From an uncultured Clostridia bacterium (GTDB lineage: Bacteria > Bacillota > Clostridia > Christensenellales > Aristaeellaceae), in the NCBI GenBank assembly GCA_934675735.1, contig CAKURR010000025.1, forward strand, positions 1 to 28,750: a stretch of DNA of 28,750 bases, read 5' to 3'. Below the pieces are notes generated by a model. It was not told the DNA's origin and made no database searches. It worked only from the letters and a program-made list of their open reading frames with translations. A program made the translations under genes and the position numbers. Below, one piece after another: positions 1 through 7,349 of the stretch (positions are counted from its first letter, which is position 1; every line of letters starts with the position of its first letter).

Positions 1-309
1 TTCCAGCACCGTCAAATGCGGAAACAGGTTGAACTGCTGAAAGACCATGCCGATGCGCTCACGCAGAACGTTGATGCCTTTGCCCGCCTTCATGACGCTC
101 TTCCCCTCGAAGATCACGTCGCCCTCCGTCGGCGTTTCCAGCAGATTGATGCAGCGCAGGAACGTCGATTTGCCCGAACCGGAAGGCCCGATGACCACAA
201 CCACTTCTCCGCTGTGGATATCGATATCCACACCTTTGAGCACCTGCAATTTGCCAAAGTGCTTTTTCAGCCCCTTGACGCTGATCAGCGTTTCATTAGC
301 GATCGCCAC
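1..309 (-). CDS. Polar amino acid ABC transporter, ATP-binding subunit (5' part only)
   Basis: This is the nucleotide-binding subunit that powers the adjacent importer by ATP hydrolysis at the cytoplasmic face. The 103 visible codons show a Walker A motif GPSGSGKS at about residues 39-46 and the Q-loop context MVFQQFNLFPH near residue 91. Both are typical of the GlnQ/HisP/ArtP class. The signature motif and Walker B would lie beyond the window start. The chosen start is a GTG at 309, with AGGAGG about 6 bases upstream. It overlaps the end of the permease gene by 14 bases, which suggests translational coupling. The order binding protein, permease, ATPase is standard. The substrate cannot be read from this fragment; arginine, glutamine or cystine are all possible for this class. 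Confidence 0.93.
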   Translation of the reverse strand, partial: MAIANETLISVKGLKKHFGKLQVLKGVDIDIHSGEVVVVIGPSGSGKSTFLRCINLLETPTEGDVIFEGKSVMKAGKGINVLRERIGMVFQQFNLFPHLTVLE

Positions 310-964
310 GGCGCATCCTCCTCTCCAGCATCCCCAGCAGACGGGACGCGGTAAACGTCAGCACAAAGTAAATCAGCGCGGAAATCGTCAGCGTTTCCAG
401 ATAGCGGAAATTCGTCGAGGCCAGCTTGTTGGCCTGATACGTCAGCTCGTAAATGCCGATGGTATACAGAATCGAGGATTCCTTGATGATGCTGACGAAC
501 TCGTTGCCGATGGCGGGCAGAATGTTTTTGACGGCCTGCGGCAGGATGATGTAAATCATCGTCTGCGCGCCGTTCATGCCCAGCGAGCGGCTGGCCTCCG
601 TCTGGCCGCCGTCGATGGCCTGTATGCCCGAGCGGACGATTTCGGCCATATACGCCGCGCTGTTGATGACCAGCGCCACCGTGCCCGCCGTCATGCGCGG
701 CAGCTTAATGCCCAGCTGCGGCAGGCCGTAGAACACAATGAGCACCTGCACCAGCAGCGGCGTGCCGCGCAGAAACTCGATGTAAGCGCCCGCCAGCACC
801 TGAAGCAGCTTGACGCGGCTCATGCGCAGCAGCGCCACCACAATGCCCAGCAGCGTGCCGAAAATCGCCGTGTACAGCGCCAGCTCCACGGTCGTGCCGA
901 CGCCCTGAAAAAAGACGGGCAGCTTGGTGGTCAAAATCTGCCACCATGCCTCAAAAGAAAACAT
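296..964 (-). CDS. Polar amino acid ABC transporter, permease subunit
   Basis: This is an integral membrane subunit of the HisM/GlnP family, which forms the translocation channel, probably as a homodimer because only one permease gene is present. The roughly 222-residue protein has an N-terminal hydrophobic segment, several further membrane helices, and an EAA loop (EASRSLGMNGAQ) in the C-terminal half, where the ATPase docks. FLRGTPLLVQ is the typical conserved motif after the second helix region. The frame opens with TTG at 973, but the AAAGGG ribosome binding site sits directly against that codon and 9 bases before ATG 964, so I prefer 964. A GC-rich hairpin separates this gene from the upstream binding-protein gene. 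Confidence 0.95.
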   Translation of the reverse strand: MFSFEAWWQILTTKLPVFFQGVGTTVELALYTAIFGTLLGIVVALLRMSRVKLLQVLAGAYIEFLRGTPLLVQVLIVFYGLPQLGIKLPRMTAGTVALVINSAAYMAEIVRSGIQAIDGGQTEASRSLGMNGAQTMIYIILPQAVKNILPAIGNEFVSIIKESSILYTIGIYELTYQANKLASTNFRYLETLTISALIYFVLTFTASRLLGMLERRMRRGDR

Positions 965-1020
965 CGCTTTCAACCCTTTCTCTGTTGCCCGCCCTCATGT
1001 ACCCCAAAGACGGGAAAACA

Positions 1021-1046
1021 GGCGGCCCGGCTTTGGCCCGGCCGCC
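1021..1046 (-). terminator. Intra-operon GC-rich hairpin (attenuator or mRNA stabiliser)
   Basis: The arms GGCGGCCCGGC and GCCCGGCCGCC pair over 11 positions with one mismatch, around a 4-base loop. On the minus strand the stem is followed by TGTTTT, a weak U-tract. It lies between the binding-protein stop and the permease start. In ABC importer operons such stems commonly cause partial termination or protect the 3' end, so that binding protein is made in excess. The exact role here is inferred. Confidence 0.6.
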
Positions 1047-1064
1047 CGTGCTGTTATGCCGAAA

Positions 1065-1889
1065 TCACTGCGCCGCTTCCTGCGCCTTGAGCAGCTCGGC
1101 GTTCTGCGCGCAGGCTTCTTCCACCCAGCCGTCATACGTACCGTCGGCCACCACGCGATCGACCGTCGCGTTGACGGCGGCCAGCAGCGTCGCGTTCTCT
1201 TCGCCCTTGGCCACGGCCACGCCCACGCCGTTCTTGTTGGATTCCACCGGAATCTCGGAGAATGCCAGGCCCGGGTAGATGTTCATGTAGCTCGTCGCCA
1301 CAATTCTGGAACAGACGACGCCCTCGATGTTGCCGTTAATCAGCTCCATCAGCAGGGTCGGCACCTTCGGCAGCAGCAGCAGCTCGCTGTCGGGGAACTG
1401 CTCCTCCGCGATGGTCTGCTGAATCGTGGCCAGCTGCGCGCCGATGGTCTTGCCCTTCAAATCCTCCGCGGTCTTGTAGACGTCCACATCCGCTTCGCGC
1501 ACGACGATGGGCTGCTCGCCGACGTAATAGGTCGAGGAGAAATCCACGGCGTTCCTGCGCTCTTCCGTCGCGGTCATGCCGGAGAGCACGAGGTCCACAT
1601 CGCCGTTTTGCAGCGCAGGAATCAGGCCGTTGAACTGCTGGTCGGAAACCTCAAGCTCCACGCCGATATCCGCGGCAATCTGGCGCGCGAGCTGCATTTC
1701 AAAGCCGGCTTCGTATTCCTGCCCGTTTTCATCCACATAATAGAACTCGAACGGCGCAAAGCCCACTTCTGCGCCGACGACCAGCTTGCCCTTCGCCTTG
1801 ATATCGTCGAGGTGGTCGGCCATCGCGCCCGCCGCACAGAGGGTCATCACAGCAGCCAGCGTCAATGCACACAGCTTTTTCATATTCAT
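1065..1889 (-). CDS. Polar amino acid ABC transporter, substrate-binding protein
   Basis: This is a periplasmic-binding-protein type II (SBP_bac_3) protein of about 274 residues that captures the amino acid outside the membrane and delivers it to the permease. It has a signal peptide ending near AMA-D (residues 23-25), then a start typical of the family (KGKLVVGAEVGFAPFEF) and the motifs FNGLIPALQNGDVDLVLSG and MTATEERRNAVDFS. No lipobox is obvious: the only Cys residues in the signal peptide (near residues 7 and 18) are not in an L-x-x-C context. That is odd for a Gram-positive binding protein. ATG 1889 and ATG 1883 are both possible starts. The AGGAG site is 3 bases before the first and 9 before the second, so 1883 may be the better start. 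Confidence 0.93.
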   Translation of the reverse strand: MNMKKLCALTLAAVMTLCAAGAMADHLDDIKAKGKLVVGAEVGFAPFEFYYVDENGQEYEAGFEMQLARQIAADIGVELEVSDQQFNGLIPALQNGDVDLVLSGMTATEERRNAVDFSSTYYVGEQPIVVREADVDVYKTAEDLKGKTIGAQLATIQQTIAEEQFPDSELLLLPKVPTLLMELINGNIEGVVCSRIVATSYMNIYPGLAFSEIPVESNKNGVGVAVAKGEENATLLAAVNATVDRVVADGTYDGWVEEACAQNAELLKAQEAAQ

Positions 1890-1935
1890 CCGCTCCTTCT
1901 TGTTTGTGTTTCTCCTGTTGTTTGGGATGAAATGG

Positions 1936-1964
1936 ATTATACCCTGTCATGCATAATTTGTCAA
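1936..1964 (-). promoter_or_regulatory. Sigma-A promoter of the amino acid ABC operon
   Basis: Minus strand: -35 TTGACA at 1964-1959, a 17-base spacer, and -10 TATAAT at 1941-1936. Both hexamers match consensus exactly. It lies about 47 bases before the binding-protein start. It is the strongest-looking promoter in the window, so repression is likely to be the control mode. Confidence 0.85.
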
Positions 1965-1986
1965 CGTTTTTCTCATAATTATGCAT
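1949..1986. promoter_or_regulatory. AT-rich inverted repeat overlapping the ABC operon promoter
   Basis: ATGCATAAT at 1949-1957 is the inverse of ATTATGCAT at 1978-1986. The pair brackets the -35 hexamer, and one arm falls in the promoter spacer. CATAATTATG at 1974-1983 is itself palindromic. The placement is that of an operator. The minus-strand version TGCATAATTATG partly resembles arginine-repressor boxes, but the repressor identity is a guess. Confidence 0.45.
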
Positions 1987-2003
1987 CAATTCGGCATAAC
2001 AGA

Positions 2004-2051
2004 CAAAATTCAGCGCATACAACGGTTTTTTATTCGTCGTATGCGCTGAAT
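2004..2051 (-). terminator. Rho-independent terminator after the C69 dipeptidase
   Basis: Perfect 13-base arms ATTCAGCGCATAC (2008-2020) and GTATGCGCTGAAT (2039-2051), extended by a short ACG/CGT pair, are followed on the minus strand by TTTTGTCT. The hairpin lies about 40 bases after the dipeptidase stop and just before the ABC operon promoter. Confidence 0.7.
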
Positions 2052-2091
2052 TTATACATGTCATGCAGTTTTATACAGCATTATGCTTTGT

Positions 2092-3552
2092 TTATGCGTC
2101 CGCGCGGCTGAAGGCGTTCTTCATCTCGCTGCTGGCCGAATGCAGCACCTTACCCAGCAGGTCATTCGTCTGGCGCTTGGCCTCGTCCGCGATATTCCGG
2201 TTGCAGCCCTCCAGATAGGCGTGCGCCTCTTTGCCCGGCATGTAGCCCGCGTCATACGCCGCCAAAATTTCGTGGCCTTTCGCCGCCAGATTCTTCTGAT
2301 AACGCTCGATGTGCGCGATGCAGGCCGAATAATGCGCGTCCGCCAGCGCGCCGACGATGCGGTTTGCCCAGTAGAAATTCTCGGTAGACGGTTCTTCGCC
2401 CGCGTTCGCCAGGTATTCCGGCACGGTCGTCACGTTCGCATAAAGCGGAATCGCCTCGTTGAACGCGTTCGAGCCGACGGAAATCCACTCCACGGCCATC
2501 AGCTCGTCGGGCATATACGGCCGCAGCTGAGTGATAGCCATGAAGCAGTTGCGGTTGATGCCGATGGGGCGGTACATGCCGCGGCGCTCCGCCTCGCCGT
2601 GGCGCGCATACGGGTTGAACGGCGTGCCCTGATAATAGGAAGAGAGCACGTATTTCACATCCTCAATCGTCACCTTGTGCTCGGGCACCATGCTCCAAGG
2701 CAGATTATCCGATTCGGGCGTATAATCCGCGTTTTCGCCGTCCCACACACAGGTGTGCGGGTTCAGATAGCGCAGCATGAACCACGCGCGCGGCGTGTTG
2801 TAGGAATGGTCCGAATCCGTGTGGCTGCCAAACGCAGCGCGCACGTCAAAATCCTTCGTCTTAGCCAGCTTGCGCGGCTCCATCGTCAAATCCAGATGAT
2901 TCTTCTCGATGAACTCGAGCAAATCCGGCGAGCAGATGTGCTCCTTCTGCGCGCCGAATGCATCCGTGAAATCAAAGCTGTCGATGCCCTGCTGATTCGG
3001 CATGACGACATACGCGTCATCCGGCACGCGCTTGGCGATGAAATGATGGCCGCCGATGGATTCAAACCACCAGATTTCGTCCGCATCCTGAAAGCCGATG
3101 CCATTCATCTCATAGGTGCCGTACTGCCCAATCAGCTCGCCCAGCCGCTGCACGCCCTCGCGCGCGCTGTGGATATACGGCAGAACAATCGTCAGCATGT
3201 CCTCCTCGCCGATGCCGCCCTCGACCAGCGGATCTGCGCCCAGCACGCGCGGGTTGGAGGTGATGGTTTCCGTCTCGCTCATGGCGACGTTGCAGGCGTT
3301 TACGCCCGCCTCGCCCCAAATGCCTTCGCCCGCAAGCGCGTTGGGCATGGCCGTGTAGCGCATGGGATTATCCGGCAAATCCATCGTCACGCCGGAAAGC
3401 ACACTGACGTAGTGCCGCGGCTGTTCCTCCGCGCTGACGACCGCAAGCTTTTTGGGCTTAAACTTGCTCGGGCCGCAGTCCTCGTTGCGCGCCATCAAGG
3501 TTGAACCGTCGTAAGACGCTTTTTTGCCGACCAGAATTGTTGTGCAGGGCAT
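2092..3552 (-). CDS. C69-family dipeptidase (PepD-like)
   Basis: A roughly 486-residue Ntn-hydrolase of peptidase family C69, which cleaves dipeptides. The N-terminus MPCTTILVGKKASYDGSTLM carries the Cys that serves as N-terminal nucleophile after processing, followed by the family's ARNEDCG. No signal peptide is seen, so it is probably cytoplasmic. ATG 3552 is chosen because GGAGG sits about 8 bases upstream and the family motif begins right there. The frame stays open to another ATG at 3663, but that extension reads through a palindromic intergenic repeat and has no good binding site. The gene has its own promoter (3700-3728) and terminator. Next to an amino acid importer, it fits peptide-derived amino acid use. 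Confidence 0.92.
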   Translation of the reverse strand: MPCTTILVGKKASYDGSTLMARNEDCGPSKFKPKKLAVVSAEEQPRHYVSVLSGVTMDLPDNPMRYTAMPNALAGEGIWGEAGVNACNVAMSETETITSNPRVLGADPLVEGGIGEEDMLTIVLPYIHSAREGVQRLGELIGQYGTYEMNGIGFQDADEIWWFESIGGHHFIAKRVPDDAYVVMPNQQGIDSFDFTDAFGAQKEHICSPDLLEFIEKNHLDLTMEPRKLAKTKDFDVRAAFGSHTDSDHSYNTPRAWFMLRYLNPHTCVWDGENADYTPESDNLPWSMVPEHKVTIEDVKYVLSSYYQGTPFNPYARHGEAERRGMYRPIGINRNCFMAITQLRPYMPDELMAVEWISVGSNAFNEAIPLYANVTTVPEYLANAGEEPSTENFYWANRIVGALADAHYSACIAHIERYQKNLAAKGHEILAAYDAGYMPGKEAHAYLEGCNRNIADEAKRQTNDLLGKVLHSASSEMKNAFSRADA

Positions 3553-3693
3553 ACTCGTTCCTCCGTTCGCAACTCCCCCGGCCGCTTCGCGCCGGCTCCC
3601 ACTGAGAGGGATGCCTTCGGCATTCGCGCCTTTCGGCACAAACAACAGCTTCATGCAATCCAAGGAAGTTTTCTGTCGTTTTATTCACCAAAC
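3553..3693 (-). other. Hairpin-bearing 5' leader of the dipeptidase gene
   Basis: About 140 bases lie between the predicted transcription start and ATG 3552. The leader contains a small perfect stem (ATGCC-TTC-GGCAT around 3610-3624) and a GC-rich imperfect palindrome (about 3576-3600, CCGGCCGC/GCGCCGG). It resembles the short palindromic intergenic repeats common in gut Clostridia. No known riboswitch pattern was recognised. Confidence 0.4.
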
Positions 3694-3699
3694 ATGAAA

Positions 3700-3728
3700 A
3701 TTATAATCCTTTACTGCCCATGTTTCAA
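3700..3728 (-). promoter_or_regulatory. Sigma-A promoter of the dipeptidase gene
   Basis: Minus strand: -35 TTGAAA at 3728-3723, a 17-base spacer, and -10 TATAAT at 3705-3700. It faces the dipeptidase gene. Confidence 0.7.
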
Positions 3729-3784
3729 CCCAATTTCTTTGTATTTTTGTTGTTTTACCAACATCATATCGGAAGCAACCGCGA

Positions 3785-3790
3785 TATAAT
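3785..3790 (+). promoter_or_regulatory. Possible -10 element upstream of the bicupin gene
   Basis: TATAAT lies 53 bases before the bicupin start on the plus strand. The hexamer 17 bases upstream (CATCAT) is a poor -35, so this is either a weak or activated promoter or a chance match. Confidence 0.35.
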
Positions 3791-3842
3791 TACAGTATTC
3801 TTGGGCATCCTATGAAAAAAGCCCGACGAATCGAGGTCTTGT

Positions 3843-4490
3843 ATGCAAAATCCCTTCACGGTTTCCAAAATGCGTCCCATCCGCGACGGCATGACCGTCT
3901 CCCGCGACGCGAAGCTTGGCGAAAAGAACCGCGTTTCGTGGTTTTCGCTCGGCGCGGGCACGGATATCAGCCGCGAGCGGTATGACACCCCATCCCTCTA
4001 CCTCTGCGCCGAAGGGCAGGGCGAGTTTCTGCTCGGCGAGGACGCGCGCAGAGTCGCGCTTGCGCCGAACGAGCTGCTCGTCGTCCCCGGCGGCACGCTC
4101 TGCGGCGTTGACAGCCCGCGCGGCGTGGTTTATACTGAAATTATCACAGAAAAGGAGATTCTCATGAACAATCAGATTCATGCCGGCGAGGCGCTTTCCC
4201 TCGCCAACCTCATCGACTATGAGGACGGCAGCATCACCAACATGGACATCGTCCATACCGACGACATGAAGTTCGTGCTCATGGCCTTCGACGCGGGCAC
4301 GGGCCTGACACCTCACCGCGCGCCGGGCAACGCCATCGTCACCGCGCTGGACGGCGAAGCCGTCATCGGCTACGAGGGCAAGGATTACCTCGTGCACGCG
4401 GGCGACAGCTTCCGCTTCGATAAGAACGGCCTGCATTCCATCACCGCCAATAAGCGCTTCAAGATGTCGCTGCTGCTGGTGACGGAGTAA
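3843..4490 (+). CDS. Bicupin-type cupin domain protein
   Basis: A 215-residue protein with two beta-barrel cupin halves. The first half (about residues 30-100) keeps the fold pattern (SLYLCAEGQGEFLLG, then APNELLVVPGG) but has no metal-binding His residues. The second half (about 130-213) has PHRAPGNAIVTALDGEAVIG, followed by HAGDSFRF and NGLHSITAN. It therefore retains one His of the first cupin motif and the His of the second. Such proteins are sugar- or metabolite-binding sensors, isomerases or small oxygenases; sequence alone does not say which. No DNA-binding domain is present. It is one of only three protein-coding genes I call on the plus strand. A GAGG lies 7 bases before the ATG. Confidence 0.85.
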   Translation: MQNPFTVSKMRPIRDGMTVSRDAKLGEKNRVSWFSLGAGTDISRERYDTPSLYLCAEGQGEFLLGEDARRVALAPNELLVVPGGTLCGVDSPRGVVYTEIITEKEILMNNQIHAGEALSLANLIDYEDGSITNMDIVHTDDMKFVLMAFDAGTGLTPHRAPGNAIVTALDGEAVIGYEGKDYLVHAGDSFRFDKNGLHSITANKRFKMSLLLVTE

Positions 4491-4500
4491 GGTTTACGTT

Positions 4501-4543
4501 GGGGGTGCCGCCCCAATTCCCGCCAGAAACCTGAGGTTTCCGG
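4501..4543. repeat. Intergenic palindromic repeat, family A, copy 1
   Basis: Stem-loop 1 is GGGG-GTGCCG-CCCC (4501-4514). Stem-loop 2 pairs CCAGAAACCT with AGGTTTCCGG (4523-4543). The same SL1-SL2 order with nearly the same sequence recurs at 5879 and 17222. Confidence 0.75.
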
Positions 4544-4586
4544 GCTCCCCACTTTGACAATGCGAGTATTATGCGCTTAAAACCTC

Positions 4587-4626
4587 AAAAGAGCCGCTCG
4601 GCTGCAATGCCGCTCGGCTCTTTTTT
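4587..4626 (+). terminator. Rho-independent terminator between the bicupin and the convergent small gene
   Basis: AAAAGAGCCG pairs with CGGCTCTTTT around an inner GGC/GCC stem, with six T residues ending at 4626. It lies 3' of the plus-strand bicupin. The A-run on its left lets it also serve the minus-strand gene ending at 4631. Confidence 0.8.
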
Positions 4627-4630
4627 GTCT

Positions 4631-4861
4631 TTAATACATCCCGCACTCGCTTCTCGTCGGCCCTTCGCGGCCGGAAACATAGCGTGCGGCATACTCGCGG
4701 TTGATGTCGCGCAGTTCCTTTTCCCCATCGATATACGCCTGATACATCTCAGCCACGCCGGGCGCGCAGCCGTCGCATGCGGCCTCAATCTGTCCGATGG
4801 ATTCGCTGACAATCCGCTCCCGCTCCTCGCGGGTGGTATCCTTGATGAGATAGCTTTTCAT
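4631..4861 (-). CDS. Small conserved hypothetical protein (76 aa)
   Basis: A soluble, charged protein that begins MKSYLIKDTTREERERIV and contains a CDGC pair near residues 30-33, then a YIDGEKELRDIN segment and a GPTRSECGMY tail. I recall similar short proteins in many gut Clostridia, always without an assigned function, so I do not propose one. The CxxC-like pair plus the C-terminal Cys could bind a metal; this is inference. GGAG lies 8 bases before the start. The gene follows the AEC carrier on the same strand by 28 bases and may be co-transcribed with it. Confidence 0.75.
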   Translation of the reverse strand: MKSYLIKDTTREERERIVSESIGQIEAACDGCAPGVAEMYQAYIDGEKELRDINREYAARYVSGREGPTRSECGMY

Positions 4862-4889
4862 GCGTTTTTCTCCGATCTATTCTATCCGC

Positions 4890-5861
4890 TTACAGCAGCC
4901 CGAACAGCCGCAGCAGGAAAATCCACAGCGTCAGCGACACGGAGGACAGCACCGTCGCCAGCATGACCACGTTGCTGGTCAAAACGCCCTTATGCCCCAT
5001 GTTTTTCGCCATCACGTAGCAGGAAACCGTCGTCGGCGAACCGACCATGATTAAAATGGCAATCACCGCGCTGCCCGTGAAGCCCAGCAGCGCCGCAATG
5101 GGCAGAAAAATCGCCGGAAGGATGAACAGCTTGATGGCCGTCGCCGCCAGCGCTGGCTTCATGCACTTGGCCGCCTCCCTGCCGGAGAACGACGCGCCGA
5201 CCGCCAGCAGCGCGACGGGCGTCGCCGTTCCGCCGACGCTGCTGAGCGTCGAGGAGAGAATCGTCGGCAATTGGATGCGGAGCAGCGAAAACGGCACGCC
5301 GATCAAAATGCCGAGGATAATCGGGTTCTTCACCACGTTGATGAGCGCGCGTTTGACCGCCGCGCCGCCGTCCTTTTCGGGCGCAATCAAGCGGCCGTTT
5401 TCATCCACATGCGGCGAGAATTGCAGAATCAGCACCGCGTACACGTTGAAAAACGGCACGGCGGAAAGCACCATCATCGGCACCATGCCCGCGTTGCCGT
5501 AGATGTTCGTGCTGAGGGCCACGCCGAGAATCGCCGCGCTGGAGCGCACCGCCGCCTGGCTGAACTCGCCGACGAGCGATTTATCCTTCATGAATCGGCT
5601 CGTCAGCGCCCACACGCCGAGGAACACAATCGCCGTCACCGTGAAGCAGAACAGGCAGAACGCAGGGTCAAAGTCGCTGTACACATCCATCTTGGCGATG
5701 GAGAGAAACAGGCTGACCGGCAGCGCGCATTTGAACACATACTGGTCGGCAGGCTTGCAGAAGCCTTCGTTCAGAATGCCGACGCGGCGCAGAAACCAGC
5801 CCAGCAGAATCACCAGAAACACCGGCATGGTCGTGTTGAGGGCAAAGACAAAACTGTCCAT
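4890..5861 (-). CDS. AEC-family (auxin efflux carrier-like) transporter
   Basis: A 323-residue membrane protein with about ten hydrophobic segments in two inverted halves. The first half begins TTMPVFLVILLGWFLRRVGIL. The family's broken-helix signature is visible in the second half (GGTATPVALLAVGASF; then AILIMVGSPTTVSCYVMA). AEC carriers export or exchange small organic acids such as malate, malonate or lactate; the substrate here is unknown. The frame extends upstream to 5957 but only through repeat sequence. ATG 5861 has AAAGGA at ideal spacing. A predicted promoter at 6122-6150 would give an unusually long, hairpin-rich leader of about 250 bases. Confidence 0.9.
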   Translation of the reverse strand: MDSFVFALNTTMPVFLVILLGWFLRRVGILNEGFCKPADQYVFKCALPVSLFLSIAKMDVYSDFDPAFCLFCFTVTAIVFLGVWALTSRFMKDKSLVGEFSQAAVRSSAAILGVALSTNIYGNAGMVPMMVLSAVPFFNVYAVLILQFSPHVDENGRLIAPEKDGGAAVKRALINVVKNPIILGILIGVPFSLLRIQLPTILSSTLSSVGGTATPVALLAVGASFSGREAAKCMKPALAATAIKLFILPAIFLPIAALLGFTGSAVIAILIMVGSPTTVSCYVMAKNMGHKGVLTSNVVMLATVLSSVSLTLWIFLLRLFGLL

Positions 5862-5878
5862 AGATATTCCTTTCTTTT

Positions 5879-5920
5879 GGGGCTTTGCCCCAAACCCCAC
5901 CAAGAACCTGAGGTTCTTGG
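5879..5920. repeat. Intergenic palindromic repeat, family A, copy 2
   Basis: SL1 GGGGC-TTT-GCCCC (5879-5891) is followed by SL2 with perfect arms CCAAGAACCT/AGGTTCTTGG (5900-5920). It lies in the AEC leader. The 321-base gene-free stretch 5862-6182 holds this copy, the family B copy at 5954-6022, a further imperfect hairpin pairing AGACTGC with GCAGTCT near 6058-6075, and the promoter at 6122. Confidence 0.75.
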
Positions 5921-5953
5921 ATTTCCCTCTTTGGAATTGATATAAAACCTGCT

Positions 5954-6022
5954 TCAAGCTGCCGCGAAGCGAAGAAGGGGTCTGGGGACAATGTCCCCAG
6001 CGGGGTGTGGGGCAGGCCCCAC
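5954..6022. repeat. Intergenic palindromic repeat, family B, copy 1
   Basis: A GCCGCGAAGCGAAGA lead-in is followed by the perfect palindrome CTGGGGACA-A-TGTCCCCAG (5982-6000) and a second one, GTGGGGCAGGCCCCAC (6007-6022). A related lead-in and stem recur at 10636-10681. Confidence 0.6.
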
Positions 6023-6121
6023 CGCAACCTCCATCAGAAAAAACGCAGTTTCAGAGCAGACTGCGAAGCAGTCTACGATTGAAACGGGTTCAAACCGCTG
6101 CACGCTCATCATTACCCACAC

Positions 6122-6150
6122 AATATAGCACAAAACAGGCGAGCAGACAA
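6122..6150 (-). promoter_or_regulatory. Sigma-A promoter for the AEC carrier gene
   Basis: Minus strand: -35 TTGTCT at 6150-6145, a 17-base spacer, and -10 TATATT at 6127-6122. It lies just after the stop of the XRE gene and points to the AEC gene about 250 bases away. Confidence 0.6.
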
Positions 6151-6182
6151 CCCGTTTACGGTTCTCTTCCGCCTGTTTCCCT

Positions 6183-7253
6183 TTAATTTGCCTCTTCCAA
6201 ACTCGCTTCAAGCCGCCAAACCGCCTGCCGATAGGCCTCGGTATCGCGCAAATCCGCAAAGGCTTCATCCTCCCGCAGACCGCACAGAAGCATGACGCGC
6301 AATTCTTTCGGGGTTTGGCTCGTCGGCCTCTGCGGCGCAAGCGTCGGATAAAACAGCGTCGGATTCGGCGTCATCGCCGGGCCGACGGCGGCTTCAACCA
6401 TGCGGCTCAGGCAGTCGAGCGCCTTCTGCGTTTCGCCCAGCTTCAGATGCTGCTGCATCATCATGCCGTAACTCATGCCGCCGCCCACGGAAAAAATCGC
6501 TTCCACCTGCCGATAAATCTGCGCCGTCTGCAAAGCGCCGCGCGCGTCCGGCTGCACCTCCATCAGCAGGGTCAACCGCTCAAGCGTCTTGGCGACGGCG
6601 CGGTAGAGCTGCTTCTGCGCGACCTCCAGCGCCTTATCCGTCTCGCCGCGCTTCTGCAAGAGCTGCACGCGCAAAAGCGTCGTGTCCTCGCCGTGTTCCG
6701 GCAGAGCATCCAGTCGCTTCTGTGCCGCGTCGAGCTTCTCTTCCGCCAAATCCATGGCAGCCAGCGCATAAACCGCGCTTTCGCGCTGCGCGGCGTCCTC
6801 GGCAAGCGCCGCTTCTTCATACAGCGCGCGCCGTTTGGCCCGCCACGCCGCCCGGGTCGTCTCGCTCTCGTCGGAGCAATCCATCTCCAGCACGCCCATC
6901 AACGACGCGCAGTTGAGCCGAAGCGCCGTGTCGCTCGGGTATTCCGTCAGCAGGCGCTCCATCTCTGCCAGCGCTTCCTTCCAGCAGCCGCCGCGCACAC
7001 GCCCGACAAACTCCGCCGAAAACGCTGCCAGCCGCTCGGGCGGCATCGTCTGTTCAAACGCCAGCAGCGCGTTGACATTCGTATGCAGGGCGCGCGCCAG
7101 CGGGCAGAGCAGCGTCACATCCGGACAGGCCGCGCCCGTTTCCCACTTGCTGACCGCAGCCGCGCTCACGCCGAGCCGACCGCCGAGCGCTTCCTGTGTC
7201 AGGCCGCATGCGCGGCGCAGTTTCGCAATCCGCGCGCCGAGTTGATTGTCCAT
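6183..7253 (-). CDS. XRE-family transcriptional regulator with long helical C-terminal region
   Basis: A 356-residue protein. Residues 1-65 are a lambda-repressor-type helix-turn-helix (GLTQEALGGRLGVSAAAVSK, then WETGAACPDVTLL). The rest is almost entirely alpha-helical, with paired-helix repeats (for example WKEALAEMERLLTEYPSD and KLDAAQKRLDALPEHGEDT). This suggests a TPR-like ligand- or peptide-sensing domain as in RRNPP regulators, although no standard TPR call can be made by eye. ATG 7253 has GGGAGG 8 bases upstream. It has its own promoter at 7275. Its target may be itself or the downstream AEC gene. Confidence 0.88.
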   Translation of the reverse strand: MDNQLGARIAKLRRACGLTQEALGGRLGVSAAAVSKWETGAACPDVTLLCPLARALHTNVNALLAFEQTMPPERLAAFSAEFVGRVRGGCWKEALAEMERLLTEYPSDTALRLNCASLMGVLEMDCSDESETTRAAWRAKRRALYEEAALAEDAAQRESAVYALAAMDLAEEKLDAAQKRLDALPEHGEDTTLLRVQLLQKRGETDKALEVAQKQLYRAVAKTLERLTLLMEVQPDARGALQTAQIYRQVEAIFSVGGGMSYGMMMQQHLKLGETQKALDCLSRMVEAAVGPAMTPNPTLFYPTLAPQRPTSQTPKELRVMLLCGLREDEAFADLRDTEAYRQAVWRLEASLEEAN

Positions 7254-7274
7254 CTTTCCCGCCTCCCTGCAAGC

Positions 7275-7303
7275 ATTATACCAAAGCCGCGCACTCAACG
7301 CAA
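7275..7303 (-). promoter_or_regulatory. Sigma-A promoter of the XRE regulator gene
   Basis: Minus strand: -35 TTGCGT at 7303-7298, a 17-base spacer, and -10 TATAAT at 7280-7275. The promoter ends about 20 bases before the ATG. Confidence 0.65.
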
Positions 7304-7349
7304 CGGAAGCGTTTTTAACCCGCAGGGCCGTTTGTTCAACCGCCGTTCA

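Noticed and set aside
47..1090. Long plus-strand reading frame opposite the ABC importer
   Set aside because: The product is rich in Arg, His and Gln with no domain pattern, and the minus strand carries complete, recognisable transporter genes. It is an antisense shadow of GC-biased codons.
3553..3663. Upstream ATG extending the C69 dipeptidase N-terminus
   Set aside because: It reads through a palindromic repeat, lacks a good binding site, and would bury the N-terminal Cys nucleophile behind about 37 unrelated residues.
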